From contig NZ_JALEBG010000001.1 of the NCBI RefSeq assembly GCF_022758235.1, positions 558,001-622,000 on the forward strand: DNA of 64,000 bases. Direction: 5' to 3'. A program made the translations under genes and the position numbers. The notes under the pieces were generated by a model. That model saw only the letters and a program-made list of their open reading frames with translations. It ran no database searches and was not told the origin of the DNA. Positions 49,586 to 58,080 of this stretch are shown piece by piece. This stretch comes from Pontibacter liquoris (GTDB lineage: Bacteria; Bacteroidota; Bacteroidia; Cytophagales; Hymenobacteraceae). Position 1 is the first letter of the stretch. The number at the start of each line of letters is the position of its first letter.

Positions 49586-50512
49586 CTACCGTGGCTTCCT
49601 TCCCGCCACAATATAAACCAAACTCCCCCCAGCCGACACATACTCCTCGTTCTGTAGCTTCTGTTTCAGGGTGATCTTGTTGTAAAGCAGCTTTTGCCAG
49701 TAGGCGTCAAACTTCTCTTTTTCGCCGCCGCCGGCCAGGTAATAGTTCAGGTTGTCCTGGTAATCGTAGCCCATGGCCTCGGTTTCCACCCATTGCAGCA
49801 TCTGTTCCACGCGCAGCATCTTCTCCTGCGTGTCGTAGGGTGGAATAATACTCAGGGCTTTATCCGATATCCATACTTTTGTGTCCAGCAGGCCGGCTTT
49901 TAAGTATAGATCGGGGATCACGTCGCCCAGCGAGTTAAAGCCTTCGCCCAGATTCTTCTTGCCTTTTTCGATGCGTAGTTTTATTTCCAGCACATCCAGC
50001 GTGCTCTCCACATCAAAATCCGTTTCACCATAGCGGTCGAACATCAGGTTAGGCACCAGGTTGTTGGGCTCCAGGGCCAGGATCCAGCCGCCGGGCTTCG
50101 TTACCCGGATCATCTCCTCAATGACGCGCTGCGGATTTTTAACATGAATCAGCAGGGTCTGGCAAAGCGTGAGGTCGGCAATGTTGTCGGGCAGCGGAAT
50201 GTCGGTGGCGTTCCCCACTTTAAACTCATAGTTGATCTTGTTATGCCCGTACAGGCTGTGCGCGCGCTGCTGGGCCTCCTCAATGTAGCCGGGCTCGTAA
50301 TCCACGCCATACACGGTAGCGCCGTCGGGCAGGTACCTGGAAAATTTAAAGCCCATCATGCCCTTGCCGCAGCCAATGTCTACCAACGTGCGGGTATAAG
50401 GCAGGTAGAGGCGGTTGGCCAGCAGCTCCAGGTAATCATCGTTCCACCAGTACTCACGGGCGGGACCTAAATGTTCTTCCGAATGTTTTTTTTCTTCGTT
50501 CTCTTTCAACAA
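49586..50512 (-). CDS. Class I SAM-dependent methyltransferase
   Basis: A 308-aa methyltransferase. The AdoMet-binding motif I is TLVDIGCGKGMMGFKFSRYL, motif II YGVDYEPGYIEEAQQRAHSL, and the post-I acidic and motif IV parts appear in VGNATDIPLPDNIADLTLCQ. IRVTKPGGWILALEPNN is typical of small-molecule or quinone methyltransferases. The last 100 residues form a helical C-terminal extension. Acceptor unknown. Its stop converges with repeat copy 2. Confidence 0.92.
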   Translation of the reverse strand: MLKENEEKKHSEEHLGPAREYWWNDDYLELLANRLYLPYTRTLVDIGCGKGMMGFKFSRYLPDGATVYGVDYEPGYIEEAQQRAHSLYGHNKINYEFKVGNATDIPLPDNIADLTLCQTLLIHVKNPQRVIEEMIRVTKPGGWILALEPNNLVPNLMFDRYGETDFDVESTLDVLEIKLRIEKGKKNLGEGFNSLGDVIPDLYLKAGLLDTKVWISDKALSIIPPYDTQEKMLRVEQMLQWVETEAMGYDYQDNLNYYLAGGGEKEKFDAYWQKLLYNKITLKQKLQNEEYVSAGGSLVYIVAGRKPR

Positions 50513-50532
50513 GGTATGCTATAGTGGTGATA

Positions 50533-50566
50533 AAAAAGCCCCTGGCAAATGTACCAGAGGCTTTTT
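50533..50566. terminator. Terminator after DUF2911 gene
   Basis: AAAAAGCC-C-CTGG pairs with CCAG-A-GGCTTTTT, with one mismatch, 24 bp after the DUF2911 stop and before the methyltransferase start. Confidence 0.85.
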
Positions 50567-50589
50567 ATACGTGAAAAGCGGTAAAAGCT

Positions 50590-51459
50590 CTATTTCATTT
50601 TCTTCCAGTCGGCAATGGCTTTCTGGTTCAGGGCCACATAATCCTGGTTGCCTTCTTTCTGGGCCAGTTCCATCGATTTCTGGGCAGTCTTGATGGCGTC
50701 TTTGTAGTTATTCAGCTTAGCCTGGATCTTTGCCTGCGTGTGCAGGTTGTAATATTTGACATCTTTCTCGTTTGCTTTTTTCATCCACGCCAGCGCCTGC
50801 TTCAGGTCCTTGTCCGAGCTGAAATAGTAGTTGGCCGCCGCCGCATACAGGCCGGGCTCCACGTTAGTGCCGTTCACTACCTGCTGCTGTATCTGGCTCA
50901 TTACTTTGCTATCTACGTCTGTTTTAACGGTAAACGGCACCACCACATCATCCCACAGGATTTCGATGTCGGTGGCAGTTGGCGTAACGTTGGCAAAGTT
51001 AATGGTAAAGGATTCTGCTTTGCGCGGGTTCTGCTGTGGCTTTACTTTAAAGCGCAGCTGGTCCTGCTCGGGCTTGTAGTCTTTGCCGCCATCGCCCCAA
51101 AGCTCGGTGTTTTTATGCAGGATAACCGTCCACTCGGCTTTGCCCGGAATAGTATACAGGGCATACTTGCCGGCCGGCACCTTGTTTCCTTCTATTGTTA
51201 CCTCGTCGGTAAACGTAATGTCGGTAGAGCCGTTTGCGCCGGTGCGCCACATTTTATCATAAGGCACCAGGTCGCCGAAGATGGTGCGGCCTTTCATAGC
51301 GGGGCGCGAATACTCCACGGTAACAGTAGACAACCCCACCGCCTGCTCTACTTTGGAAGACGGGCTGGCAGAAGGCATTTTAATGCCCTGGGCCTGTATA
51401 GTGCCTGCACCCAGCAGCAGGGCAGCAGAAAGGGCGAAGCCAAGTAGGTTTCTTTTCAT
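50590..51459 (-). CDS. DUF2911-domain exported protein
   Basis: A 289-aa periplasmic protein. Signal peptide 1-24 (ends IQAQ). The DUF2911 domain (about 30-165) shows the family markers VTVEYSRPAMKGRTIFGDLV, YDKMWRTGANGSTDITF and GKYALYTIPGKAEWTVIL. The C-terminal 100 residues form TPR-like helices (DLKQALAWMKKANEKDVKYY, NLHTQAKIQAKLNNYKDAIK). Function is unknown in the family. A terminator follows; monocistronic. Confidence 0.93.
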   Translation of the reverse strand: MKRNLLGFALSAALLLGAGTIQAQGIKMPSASPSSKVEQAVGLSTVTVEYSRPAMKGRTIFGDLVPYDKMWRTGANGSTDITFTDEVTIEGNKVPAGKYALYTIPGKAEWTVILHKNTELWGDGGKDYKPEQDQLRFKVKPQQNPRKAESFTINFANVTPTATDIEILWDDVVVPFTVKTDVDSKVMSQIQQQVVNGTNVEPGLYAAAANYYFSSDKDLKQALAWMKKANEKDVKYYNLHTQAKIQAKLNNYKDAIKTAQKSMELAQKEGNQDYVALNQKAIADWKKMK

Positions 51460-51611
51460 ACGTTTTTGTATCAGTTTTTAGAGGATATTTAACAATGTAA
51501 TAGTACGCATTTTTACTCGCATTTGCGAATGCTGTTTCCCTACTGGCAGGCCGGATGCAACCAAAAATTGCCTGTTGCGGTTGTTATGCGCCGGATAAAG
51601 TATGGCCAACA

Positions 51612-51651
51612 AAAAAGCCCTGCTCCGGCAAGTACCAGAGCAGGGCTTTTT
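51612..51651. terminator. Terminator after the ABC exporter gene
   Basis: AAAAAGCCCTGCTC-C-GG pairs with CC-A-GAGCAGGGCTTTTT, about 17 bp past the ABC transporter stop. Confidence 0.88.
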
Positions 51652-51667
51652 CGTATTCCGTAAGGCC

Positions 51668-53485
51668 TTAGCTTAGCTCGAACTGCAGCTTGAGCAGGTT
51701 GGCATAAATGCCGTTCTCGCTGTTGGAAAGCGCATCATGCGAGCCTTCCTCTACAATCTCTCCGCCATCGATAACCAGGATCTTATCCACTTTGCGGATA
51801 GTAGAGAGGCGGTGCGCGATTACGATGGACGTACGGTCTTTCATCAGCTCGTCCATGGCCTGCTGCACCAACTGCTCTGATTCGGAATCCAGGGCGCTGG
51901 TGGCCTCGTCCAGAACAAGTATGGCCGGGTTCTTCAGTATGGCGCGGGCAATGGCTATGCGCTGGCGCTGCCCACCCGATAGTTTTACGCCCCGCTCACC
52001 CACCAGCGTCTCCAATCCTTCCGGAAACGTTTTGATGAAATTCCAGGCGTTGGCTTTCTGGGCGGCTGCAATTACCTCTGCTTCCGTAGCCGTTGGTTTG
52101 CCGTAGGCAATATTCTCGCGTATGGTGCCACCGAACAGCAGCACCTCCTGCGGCACAATGCCGATATTGGCCCGCAGTGTGGTCAGGTCCAGCTGGCGGA
52201 TATCCTGGCCGTCTACGGTGATTCCGCCGCCCGATAGTTCGTAAAAACGCATCAGCAGCTGCACAATCGTCGATTTACCGGCGCCACTCGGACCCACCAG
52301 CGCAATCTTCTCGCCAGCCCGTATACTGAAACTGATATCGCGCAGCACAGCTATATCGGGACGGGTAGGATAGGAGAAGGCCACGTTGTGGTAAGCAATG
52401 TCGCCGTGCAGTCTCGGTGTTTCTGCTAAGGTGCGTTGGCCTTTGTCGGTAGGCTCTTCCTGCTCGTTGAGGATCTCCAGGATGCGTTCGGTGGCGCCTA
52501 AGGCTGCCTGCACCTTGCCATAAAGCTCACCCAGTCCGCCCACAGAGGCGCCGATAAAGACGGTATAAATGATAAAGGAGATCAGCTCGCCGATCTTGAT
52601 ATCGCCTTGCTGCACCAGTGTGGAGCCGTACCAGATCACCAGGATAATGCCGCCAAAAAGGCCCACAATAATAAAAGTGATGAACGCGCCCCGGTAATAG
52701 GCAGCAGATAGCGCCGTTTTTACCGCTTTGTCCAGCGATGTTTTATAGCGGCCTACTTCAAACAGCTCGTTGGTAAAAGCTTTCACTGTGTTGATCGCCT
52801 GCATGGTTTCTTCCACGATCACATTGGTATTGGCCAGCTCGTCCTGGGTGCGTTTAGAGAGTCCTTTTATCTTGCGGCCAAACACAAAGGCCAGCGCCAC
52901 CAGCACCGGAAAGGTAGCCAGCATAAAGAGCGACAGCTTGATGGACGTCCACATGATGATGACGATGCCCACCAGCAGCGTGGTCACCTGCCGGAAAAGC
53001 TCGGCCAGCGTAATGGAAAACGTGTCCTGCACCTGCGCTACATCGGTGGTGATGCGGCTGGTGATCTCGCCCACGCGCCGCTTCTCATAAAACGGAATGG
53101 GCAGCATCACAAACTTGCTATACAGGTCGCGGCGGATGTCAGCAATGGCGTTTTCGCTGACCTGCGCAAAGAAGTATACCCTGAAAAAAGAGAAAATGCC
53201 CTGCAGCAGGATGATCACGAACAGCCCCAGCGAGATCATATTGATGTCTTTGAGGAGCCAGTCGGAATTGCCTGTGGAGGAGTCCACCAGTTTGCCTACC
53301 AGGTAGGGGAAAACCATAAACGTGAGGCTGGAGAGCACCAGGAACCCAAGCCCGACGATAAATTTGAATTTGTAGGGTACTACGTAGTTGAAGATCTGAA
53401 GTCCGCGCCGAAAGCTTTCCTTCGTGATACGCTTTTTGCCTTCTTCGCCTGTTGTGCCGCTAGGACCGAATCCGCGTTTTGCCAT
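51668..53485 (-). CDS. ABC transporter, fused permease and ATPase (MsbA-like)
   Basis: A 605-aa half-transporter of the exporter type. Residues about 30-330 form the six-helix ABC membrane domain. The ATPase domain (about 360-600) has Walker A LVGPSGAGKSTIVQL, Q-loop near GIVPQEVLLFGGTI, signature KLSGGQRQRIAIARAI, Walker B ILVLDEATSALD and the H-loop IVIAHRLSTI. It should work as a homodimer exporting lipids or drugs. A -7-like CAAAGGTA (minus-strand TACCTTTG) lies at 53611-53618. The repeat copy 3 lies upstream. Confidence 0.96.
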   Translation of the reverse strand: MAKRGFGPSGTTGEEGKKRITKESFRRGLQIFNYVVPYKFKFIVGLGFLVLSSLTFMVFPYLVGKLVDSSTGNSDWLLKDINMISLGLFVIILLQGIFSFFRVYFFAQVSENAIADIRRDLYSKFVMLPIPFYEKRRVGEITSRITTDVAQVQDTFSITLAELFRQVTTLLVGIVIIMWTSIKLSLFMLATFPVLVALAFVFGRKIKGLSKRTQDELANTNVIVEETMQAINTVKAFTNELFEVGRYKTSLDKAVKTALSAAYYRGAFITFIIVGLFGGIILVIWYGSTLVQQGDIKIGELISFIIYTVFIGASVGGLGELYGKVQAALGATERILEILNEQEEPTDKGQRTLAETPRLHGDIAYHNVAFSYPTRPDIAVLRDISFSIRAGEKIALVGPSGAGKSTIVQLLMRFYELSGGGITVDGQDIRQLDLTTLRANIGIVPQEVLLFGGTIRENIAYGKPTATEAEVIAAAQKANAWNFIKTFPEGLETLVGERGVKLSGGQRQRIAIARAILKNPAILVLDEATSALDSESEQLVQQAMDELMKDRTSIVIAHRLSTIRKVDKILVIDGGEIVEEGSHDALSNSENGIYANLLKLQFELS

Positions 53486-53775
53486 TTATAAACTCTGTTT
53501 TTGCTATGTGAAAGCTGCCTGGTCGCCCCGGGGCAATGAGCAGTTGCAGGGTGCATCGGGCTTATAACAGCCCGGCACAGATAAAGATGCCACCACCCCG
53601 CAAAATCTTACAAAGGTAAGGATTTAGGTGGATTTGAGGGTAATGTATCGGTTATATGAAATTTGTTTAAATAAGGGTGGAAGGGGGTGTTGTTTTAGGA
53701 AATAGATGCGGTTTATACTTAAGGATTTACTTTATCAGCTGCTGATTGATGATTGTTATTTACTTTGGCAATACT

Positions 53776-54430
53776 CGTTAGCGGCCGTTCTTCAAGTATA
53801 AACTCCGGCTATACTTACTAGCAGCCTTTCTTGCTCAGTCTTATACTTGTCTTGTTTCATCTTTTACTTTGGAGCGCTCCAAGCCCGCGGGGGCTCGTCC
53901 TTGCGTTTCGCGCTGTGGCGTGAAGCTGCTCCTCGCTGACGCTGCGGGCTGCCCTTCGGGCACCGCAACACACCAAGGCGCTCAACCCAAGGACTGGGAT
54001 CAATTCGATAGCTTAGGTTTATACTTCAGCTAAAGTATAGGTATAAACCGTCTCTCCTTGCCTCTTACTCCTTTGTCATCCTGAAAGGATCTTGGTGGAA
54101 GGGAGGTTAAACCTTTCCTACGCAAGCGTTCTCTTCCTCCATCAGCCCAAAGTCCCCCTTTGAAGGGGGTAGGGGGATGTTCTTCTTCAACCAGAACTAA
54201 CCCGTTTATACTTTAGCTCGAGTATAAACTTACACTCCATGCCTCTTTCCTATTCTGTCATCCTGAAAGGATCTTGGTAGAAAGCTGATGAAGCCTAAAT
54301 TACACCGCTTATACTTCTCAAGTAGCAACAACAGACTCCCCTCCGTAGACTAGCGAGAACGCGGGTTCGAAGTTAGCGAGCGCAGCTCTGAGGGCCAGGG
54401 GTGGTTGGACCCGGGAAAGCAAAGTATACC
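53776..54430 (-). repeat. Composite intergenic element, copy 3 (inverted)
   Basis: The third copy, reversed relative to the other three and in the same direction as its flanking minus-strand genes. Read on the minus strand: module A (near 54360), module B twice (54256-54275 and 54074-54093), C-rich module C (54152-54178), structured core (53841-54012) and tail words. It is the longest copy because module B is duplicated. Confidence 0.9.
53841..54012 (-). ncRNA. Structured core of composite element, copy 3 (candidate RNA)
   Basis: On the minus strand the same helices as copy 1: GTCCTTG/CAAGGAC (53988-53994 and 53897-53903), apical hairpin TGCCC-GAA-GGGCA (53950-53962) and palindrome TTGGAGCGCTCCAA (53869-53882). 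Nearly identical to copy 1 over the whole core, although the flanks differ. The RNA label is a hypothesis. Confidence 0.45.
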
Positions 54431-54438
54431 GCAGCACG

Positions 54439-55923
54439 CTACAATACTGCCTTAACTTGCTGCTGCTGCCGTTCCATGGCGCTTGCTTTGCCTGATGAAA
54501 TGGCCAACAGCCCGGCAAACGTGAGAAAGCCGTTGAGGAGCAGCACTTCAAAGCCGAACTCATAGCCGAAAAGCCACTCTTTGGAGTTAAGGCTGATGAT
54601 ATAGGTCAGGATCGGAGCAAGCACACAAATGGCTGGCACAAACCGGTCGCGGACAGCGCGCCTGGTGTACAACCCGAACGCATAAAGGCCCAGCAGCGGC
54701 CCGTAGGTATAACCAGCCACCGTAAACATGGTGGAAATTACGCTCGCAGAGTTGAGCACTTTAAAGGCGATCACGACCAGCACCATTACCACCGAAACGC
54801 CGGCATGCGCCAGGTAGCGCAGGCGTACGCGCGCATGTTCGCTCCTGTTTTTGAAATCCAGGAAATCGACGCAGAAGGAAGTGGTCAGCGCCGTCAGGGC
54901 AGAGTCGGCGGATGCGTAGGTGATGGCAATAATGCCTAGTATGAACACAATGCCCAAGAAAGCCGAGAAGTGGTTTAAGGCCAGGTAAGGGTATACATCA
55001 TCGCCCTTGGCGGGCAGCGAAATGCCTTTGGTTTCAGCGTAAGTATACAACAGCACCCCGAGCGTGAGGAACAGCACATTCACGATCACCAGGATCACGT
55101 TAAACCAGAACATGTTTTTCTGGGCCTCGCCAATGTTTTTGCAGCTCAGGTTTTTCTGCATCATGTCCTGGTCAAGGCCCGTCATGGCAATGGTGATAAA
55201 AGCGCCTGCAAAGAACTGCTTCAGGAAAAAGTTGCCCGCTTTCACGTCCCAGACAAACACCGAGGTATAAGGGCTTTGCTGCACCGTGGCCACCAGGCTC
55301 TGTAAGCCATAGTTCAGCTCATCGGCAATGAGCCAGATCGTAGTGGCTACAGCTACCAGCATGGTCAGTGTCTGAAAGGTGTCGGTCCAGATAATGGTTT
55401 TCATACCGCCCCGGAAGGTATAAACCCAGATCAGCAGGATGGTGATGATCACAGACACGGCAAACGGAACACCCAGCGCATCAAAAACTGCCAGTTGCAG
55501 CACGCCGGTTACCAGAAAAACTCGTATGGCGGCCAGCAGCGTGCGTGAGAGCAGGAAAAAGGCCGCTCCCGTTTTATAAGACCAGAAGCCGAACCGCTGC
55601 TCCAGGTAAGTATAGATCGACACAAGATTAAGGCGATAATAGAGCGGCATCAGCACCGTGGCAATAACTAGGTAGCCCAGCAGGTAGCCCATCACCATCT
55701 GCAGGTAAGAGAACTGCGCCGTAGCCACCATGCCCGGCAGCGACACAAACGTTACGCCTGAAAGCGTGGTGCCGATCATGCCAAAGGCCACCACATACCA
55801 CGGTGATTTGCGGTTTGCCAGAAAGAAAGTGTCTGAATCAGTTTTGCTGCCGGTTACATAAGCAATGAGGATCAGGATGCAGAAATAGGCAACGATCAGG
55901 CCGATGATAAGGGAAGAGGACAT
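54439..55923 (-). CDS. Sodium:solute symporter (SSS family), second
   Basis: A 494-aa SSS-family transporter with about 13 helices. The start at MSSSLIIGLIVAYFCILILI is chosen; the reading frame stays open 65 codons further, but that part has Cys/Pro-rich composition and overlaps the neighbouring MBL gene. Hallmarks are IGTTLSGVTFVSLPGMVATA (TM2 region), LDQDMMQKNLSCKNIGEAQK and TYASADSALTALTTSFCVDF (Na2 site). The substrate is unknown. It lies 80 bp after the MBL hydrolase gene on the same strand. Confidence 0.92.
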   Translation of the reverse strand: MSSSLIIGLIVAYFCILILIAYVTGSKTDSDTFFLANRKSPWYVVAFGMIGTTLSGVTFVSLPGMVATAQFSYLQMVMGYLLGYLVIATVLMPLYYRLNLVSIYTYLEQRFGFWSYKTGAAFFLLSRTLLAAIRVFLVTGVLQLAVFDALGVPFAVSVIITILLIWVYTFRGGMKTIIWTDTFQTLTMLVAVATTIWLIADELNYGLQSLVATVQQSPYTSVFVWDVKAGNFFLKQFFAGAFITIAMTGLDQDMMQKNLSCKNIGEAQKNMFWFNVILVIVNVLFLTLGVLLYTYAETKGISLPAKGDDVYPYLALNHFSAFLGIVFILGIIAITYASADSALTALTTSFCVDFLDFKNRSEHARVRLRYLAHAGVSVVMVLVVIAFKVLNSASVISTMFTVAGYTYGPLLGLYAFGLYTRRAVRDRFVPAICVLAPILTYIISLNSKEWLFGYEFGFEVLLLNGFLTFAGLLAISSGKASAMERQQQQVKAVL

Positions 55924-56002
55924 AGCAGATGCTGTTGGTAAAACCGGCGTAGGCAGCCAGAAATACAAAGATAGCAAAAGTATGGCGCCGGTGCGACCGC
56001 CT

Positions 56003-57019
56003 TTAGTATAGCTCGTGCAGCAGCAGGGGCTGGCCAATGGCAGGCAGCTGGAGGCCCTGCAGCACGCCGGCCGCCGCAAGCTGCTCCAATATACGCACCG
56101 GCTCACCGGCAGGCTCATCCGACAGGTCGAAAGTGCCGTAATGCATCGGGATGAGCGTGCCGCCCTGCAGCAGGTTGTAGGCCCGCACCGCCTCGTGGGG
56201 GTTCACATGGCTCTTGCTCATCATAAAAGCAGGCTTGTAGGCCCCCACCGGCATAATACAGACATCCATGGGGCCGAACAGCTCCTGTATCTCGTCGAAG
56301 TGGTTGCCCATGGCGGTGTCGCCGGCAAAGTATAGGTTTAGCTCCGGCGTTTTTAGCAGAAAGCTGCCCCAGAGGACGCTGTTCATGTCGTTAAGGCCGC
56401 GGCGGTGCCAGTGCGAGGCGGGCAGGTAGTATACTTCCACACTGCCGGGCACCAGGTCAAAGCGCTGGTACCAGCCCGCTTCCTGGTAAGGCAGGTGCGG
56501 ACTGATGCCCCGCAAAATCTCGCCGGCACGCAACGGCACAAGCGCTTTAAGGTCCGGGTTGTTTTTGAATACCGTGCGCACCGATTCCTTGTCCAGGTGG
56601 TCGCGGTGCCCGTGCGAGAGGAGCAGGAAATCTACCGGCCGGAGGTCATCAGGGGAGCAGGGTAGCCCCACCCGCCGTTTGATCAGGGGCAGGTCGTAAA
56701 AAACAGGATCGATGAGAAACGTAAGGCCCTGAAGGCGGATAAAAAAGCTGGCATGGCCCAGCCACACGATCATGTCGTCGGGGGCCTGCATAAAATCACA
56801 GCCCGGCTGCACCGGCGGCACATAGGTGTCCGCCTTTTTTTCTTTAGCCTGCGGATTTTTGGATAACCGCCACTTCAGTACATTCCGGAAGTCGGGTTCA
56901 TACAGCTCGTCACCATTAGCGAAACGGCCATTTACTACTTTGTTGCCCCTGTAATCTGGTTTAATGGTTTCGAGGCGTTCGTTCTTAATATGGCGGATGT
57001 GCTTTTTTGTACGTGGCAA
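56003..57019 (-). CDS. MBL-fold metallo-hydrolase (NAPE-PLD/UlaG-like)
   Basis: A 338-aa metallo-beta-lactamase-fold hydrolase. The two-metal motif is LLLSHGHRDHLDKES; further ligands lie in LPASHWHRRGLNDMN and LYFAGDTAMGNHFDEI, then PMHYGTFDL supplies the last His. The N-terminal VVNGRFANGDELYEPDFRNV and WLGHASFFIRLQGLTFLIDP match the N-acyl-phosphatidylethanolamine phospholipase D-like subgroup, which cleaves phosphodiesters in lipids or sugars. It is upstream of the second symporter; a functional link is possible but unproven. Confidence 0.93.
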   Translation of the reverse strand: MPRTKKHIRHIKNERLETIKPDYRGNKVVNGRFANGDELYEPDFRNVLKWRLSKNPQAKEKKADTYVPPVQPGCDFMQAPDDMIVWLGHASFFIRLQGLTFLIDPVFYDLPLIKRRVGLPCSPDDLRPVDFLLLSHGHRDHLDKESVRTVFKNNPDLKALVPLRAGEILRGISPHLPYQEAGWYQRFDLVPGSVEVYYLPASHWHRRGLNDMNSVLWGSFLLKTPELNLYFAGDTAMGNHFDEIQELFGPMDVCIMPVGAYKPAFMMSKSHVNPHEAVRAYNLLQGGTLIPMHYGTFDLSDEPAGEPVRILEQLAAAGVLQGLQLPAIGQPLLLHELY

Positions 57020-57116
57020 GGTATGGGTAGTGTTGGTCTTGTTCCTATAACCGCTAAACGCATGACCGGGTTAGCCTAGTGCATAGGATCCGATAATATT
57101 TAATGCAAATGAACAT

Positions 57117-57154
57117 AAAAAAACGCTTCCCAGCCCTGCTGAGAAGCGTTTTTT
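57117..57154. terminator. Terminator after the outer-membrane protein gene
   Basis: AAAAAACGCTTC-C-CAG pairs with CTG-A-GAAGCGTTTTTT around a short loop, just past the stop of the minus-strand outer-membrane protein gene. Confidence 0.87.
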
Positions 57155-57172
57155 AAGAGTTGATCGTTCGTT

Positions 57173-57835
57173 TTAATATCCAAACCCGCCGGGGCTGTAG
57201 CTGCCAAAACCCGGGTTATAAAAAGGGCTGGCAAAAGGCGAGGCGCCATCAGAGTAGCGGATGCCGCCGGTAACCGAGAAGTTCTCCGTTACCTTGTACG
57301 TTGCTCTGAAATCGGCGCCCAGGCGGCCGGGGCTGTAGAGATCATACCTGTTCTGTGGCATGTTCGAAAAGTCGCGCCAGATGTTGCCGCTCAGGATCAG
57401 CCTATCGCTGGCCAGGTAATCCACGCCGGCATTCATGATGTAATGGCTGCCGCCGTTGTTGCGGTACACAATGGTGTTGCCTTCGGCAGAGGCAAGCTGA
57501 GAGGTATAAGGCAGTACGTTGACGTACGTCATTCCGGCACGCACCCTGAAACGGTTGCTAACCTGGTAGCGCACCGAAGGCGCTATGTAAGTGGCGCCGC
57601 CAAACCCCCTGCTAAAGCTGGCCCCGGCCGACAGGCCGTAGCTGAACGCCGGCCCCTGCCACGCTGGCTTTGGTTTTACCGCTGCCACAGTTGGTGCAGG
57701 AGCTGCCAAAGTAGCCGGAGCTTCGGTAGCGGTTGGCACGGGCGCTGCATCCAGGGCCGGCTTGCCTGCTTGCGCCATGGCATTACCGGACCAGAGCAGG
57801 CTGGCAGTAAGTATGAGCTTAAATATATTTTTCAC
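57173..57835 (-). CDS. Outer-membrane beta-barrel-like exported protein
   Basis: A 220-aa protein. Signal peptide 1-22 (ends AMAQA), then an Ala/Pro/Thr-rich linker (about 24-57) and alternating strands with glycines and aromatics: GPAFSYGLSAGASFSRGFGG, YQVSNRFRVRAGMTYVNV, MNAGVDYLASDRLILSGNIW and YKVTENFSVTGGIRYSDG. This is the pattern of a small outer-membrane barrel. The C-terminus is rich in Gly, Tyr, Pro and Phe and ends GFGY. Function unknown. Confidence 0.78.
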   Translation of the reverse strand: MKNIFKLILTASLLWSGNAMAQAGKPALDAAPVPTATEAPATLAAPAPTVAAVKPKPAWQGPAFSYGLSAGASFSRGFGGATYIAPSVRYQVSNRFRVRAGMTYVNVLPYTSQLASAEGNTIVYRNNGGSHYIMNAGVDYLASDRLILSGNIWRDFSNMPQNRYDLYSPGRLGADFRATYKVTENFSVTGGIRYSDGASPFASPFYNPGFGSYSPGGFGY

Positions 57836-57904
57836 GTGAATCAGCTGAAGTATAAATCCTTATACTAAGGTAAGGGGCTGCTTGTTCAAAAGCAAACTCC
57901 CGAA

Positions 57905-58080
57905 TTAGACGCTAGATATTAGGTGTTAGATGTTAGACACAGGACGTTAGACACAAGACAAAAGACTTTAAATTAGGTTGGTGTCGCTTCAGAGCTAATA
58001 GTATTCCTTAGTCTAACTTAAATGTCTCTTATCTATTGTCTATCGTCTTGTGTCTAAAGTCTAGCACCTAATGTCCAACA
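57905..58080. repeat. Inverted word-array arms reaching into the M61 gene end
   Basis: The left arm (57905-57975) is built from TTAGA and AGACA words (GTTAGACACAAGACAAAAGA). The right arm (about 58010-58078) is its reverse complement with changes (GTCTTGTGTCTAAAGTCTAG). The right arm contains the TAG stop codon of the M61 peptidase gene at 58068-58070, so the repeat invades the gene end. Confidence 0.65.

Noticed and set aside
54318-54563. 81-codon minus-strand frame across the end of repeat copy 3 and the symporter 3' end
   Set aside because: It overlaps the confirmed symporter gene in another frame and the repeat; no family resemblance or start signal.
55924-56118. 65-residue N-terminal extension of the second symporter
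   Set aside because: The Cys/Pro-rich stretch overlaps the MBL gene and precedes a normal symporter start at 55923, so it is open frame by chance.
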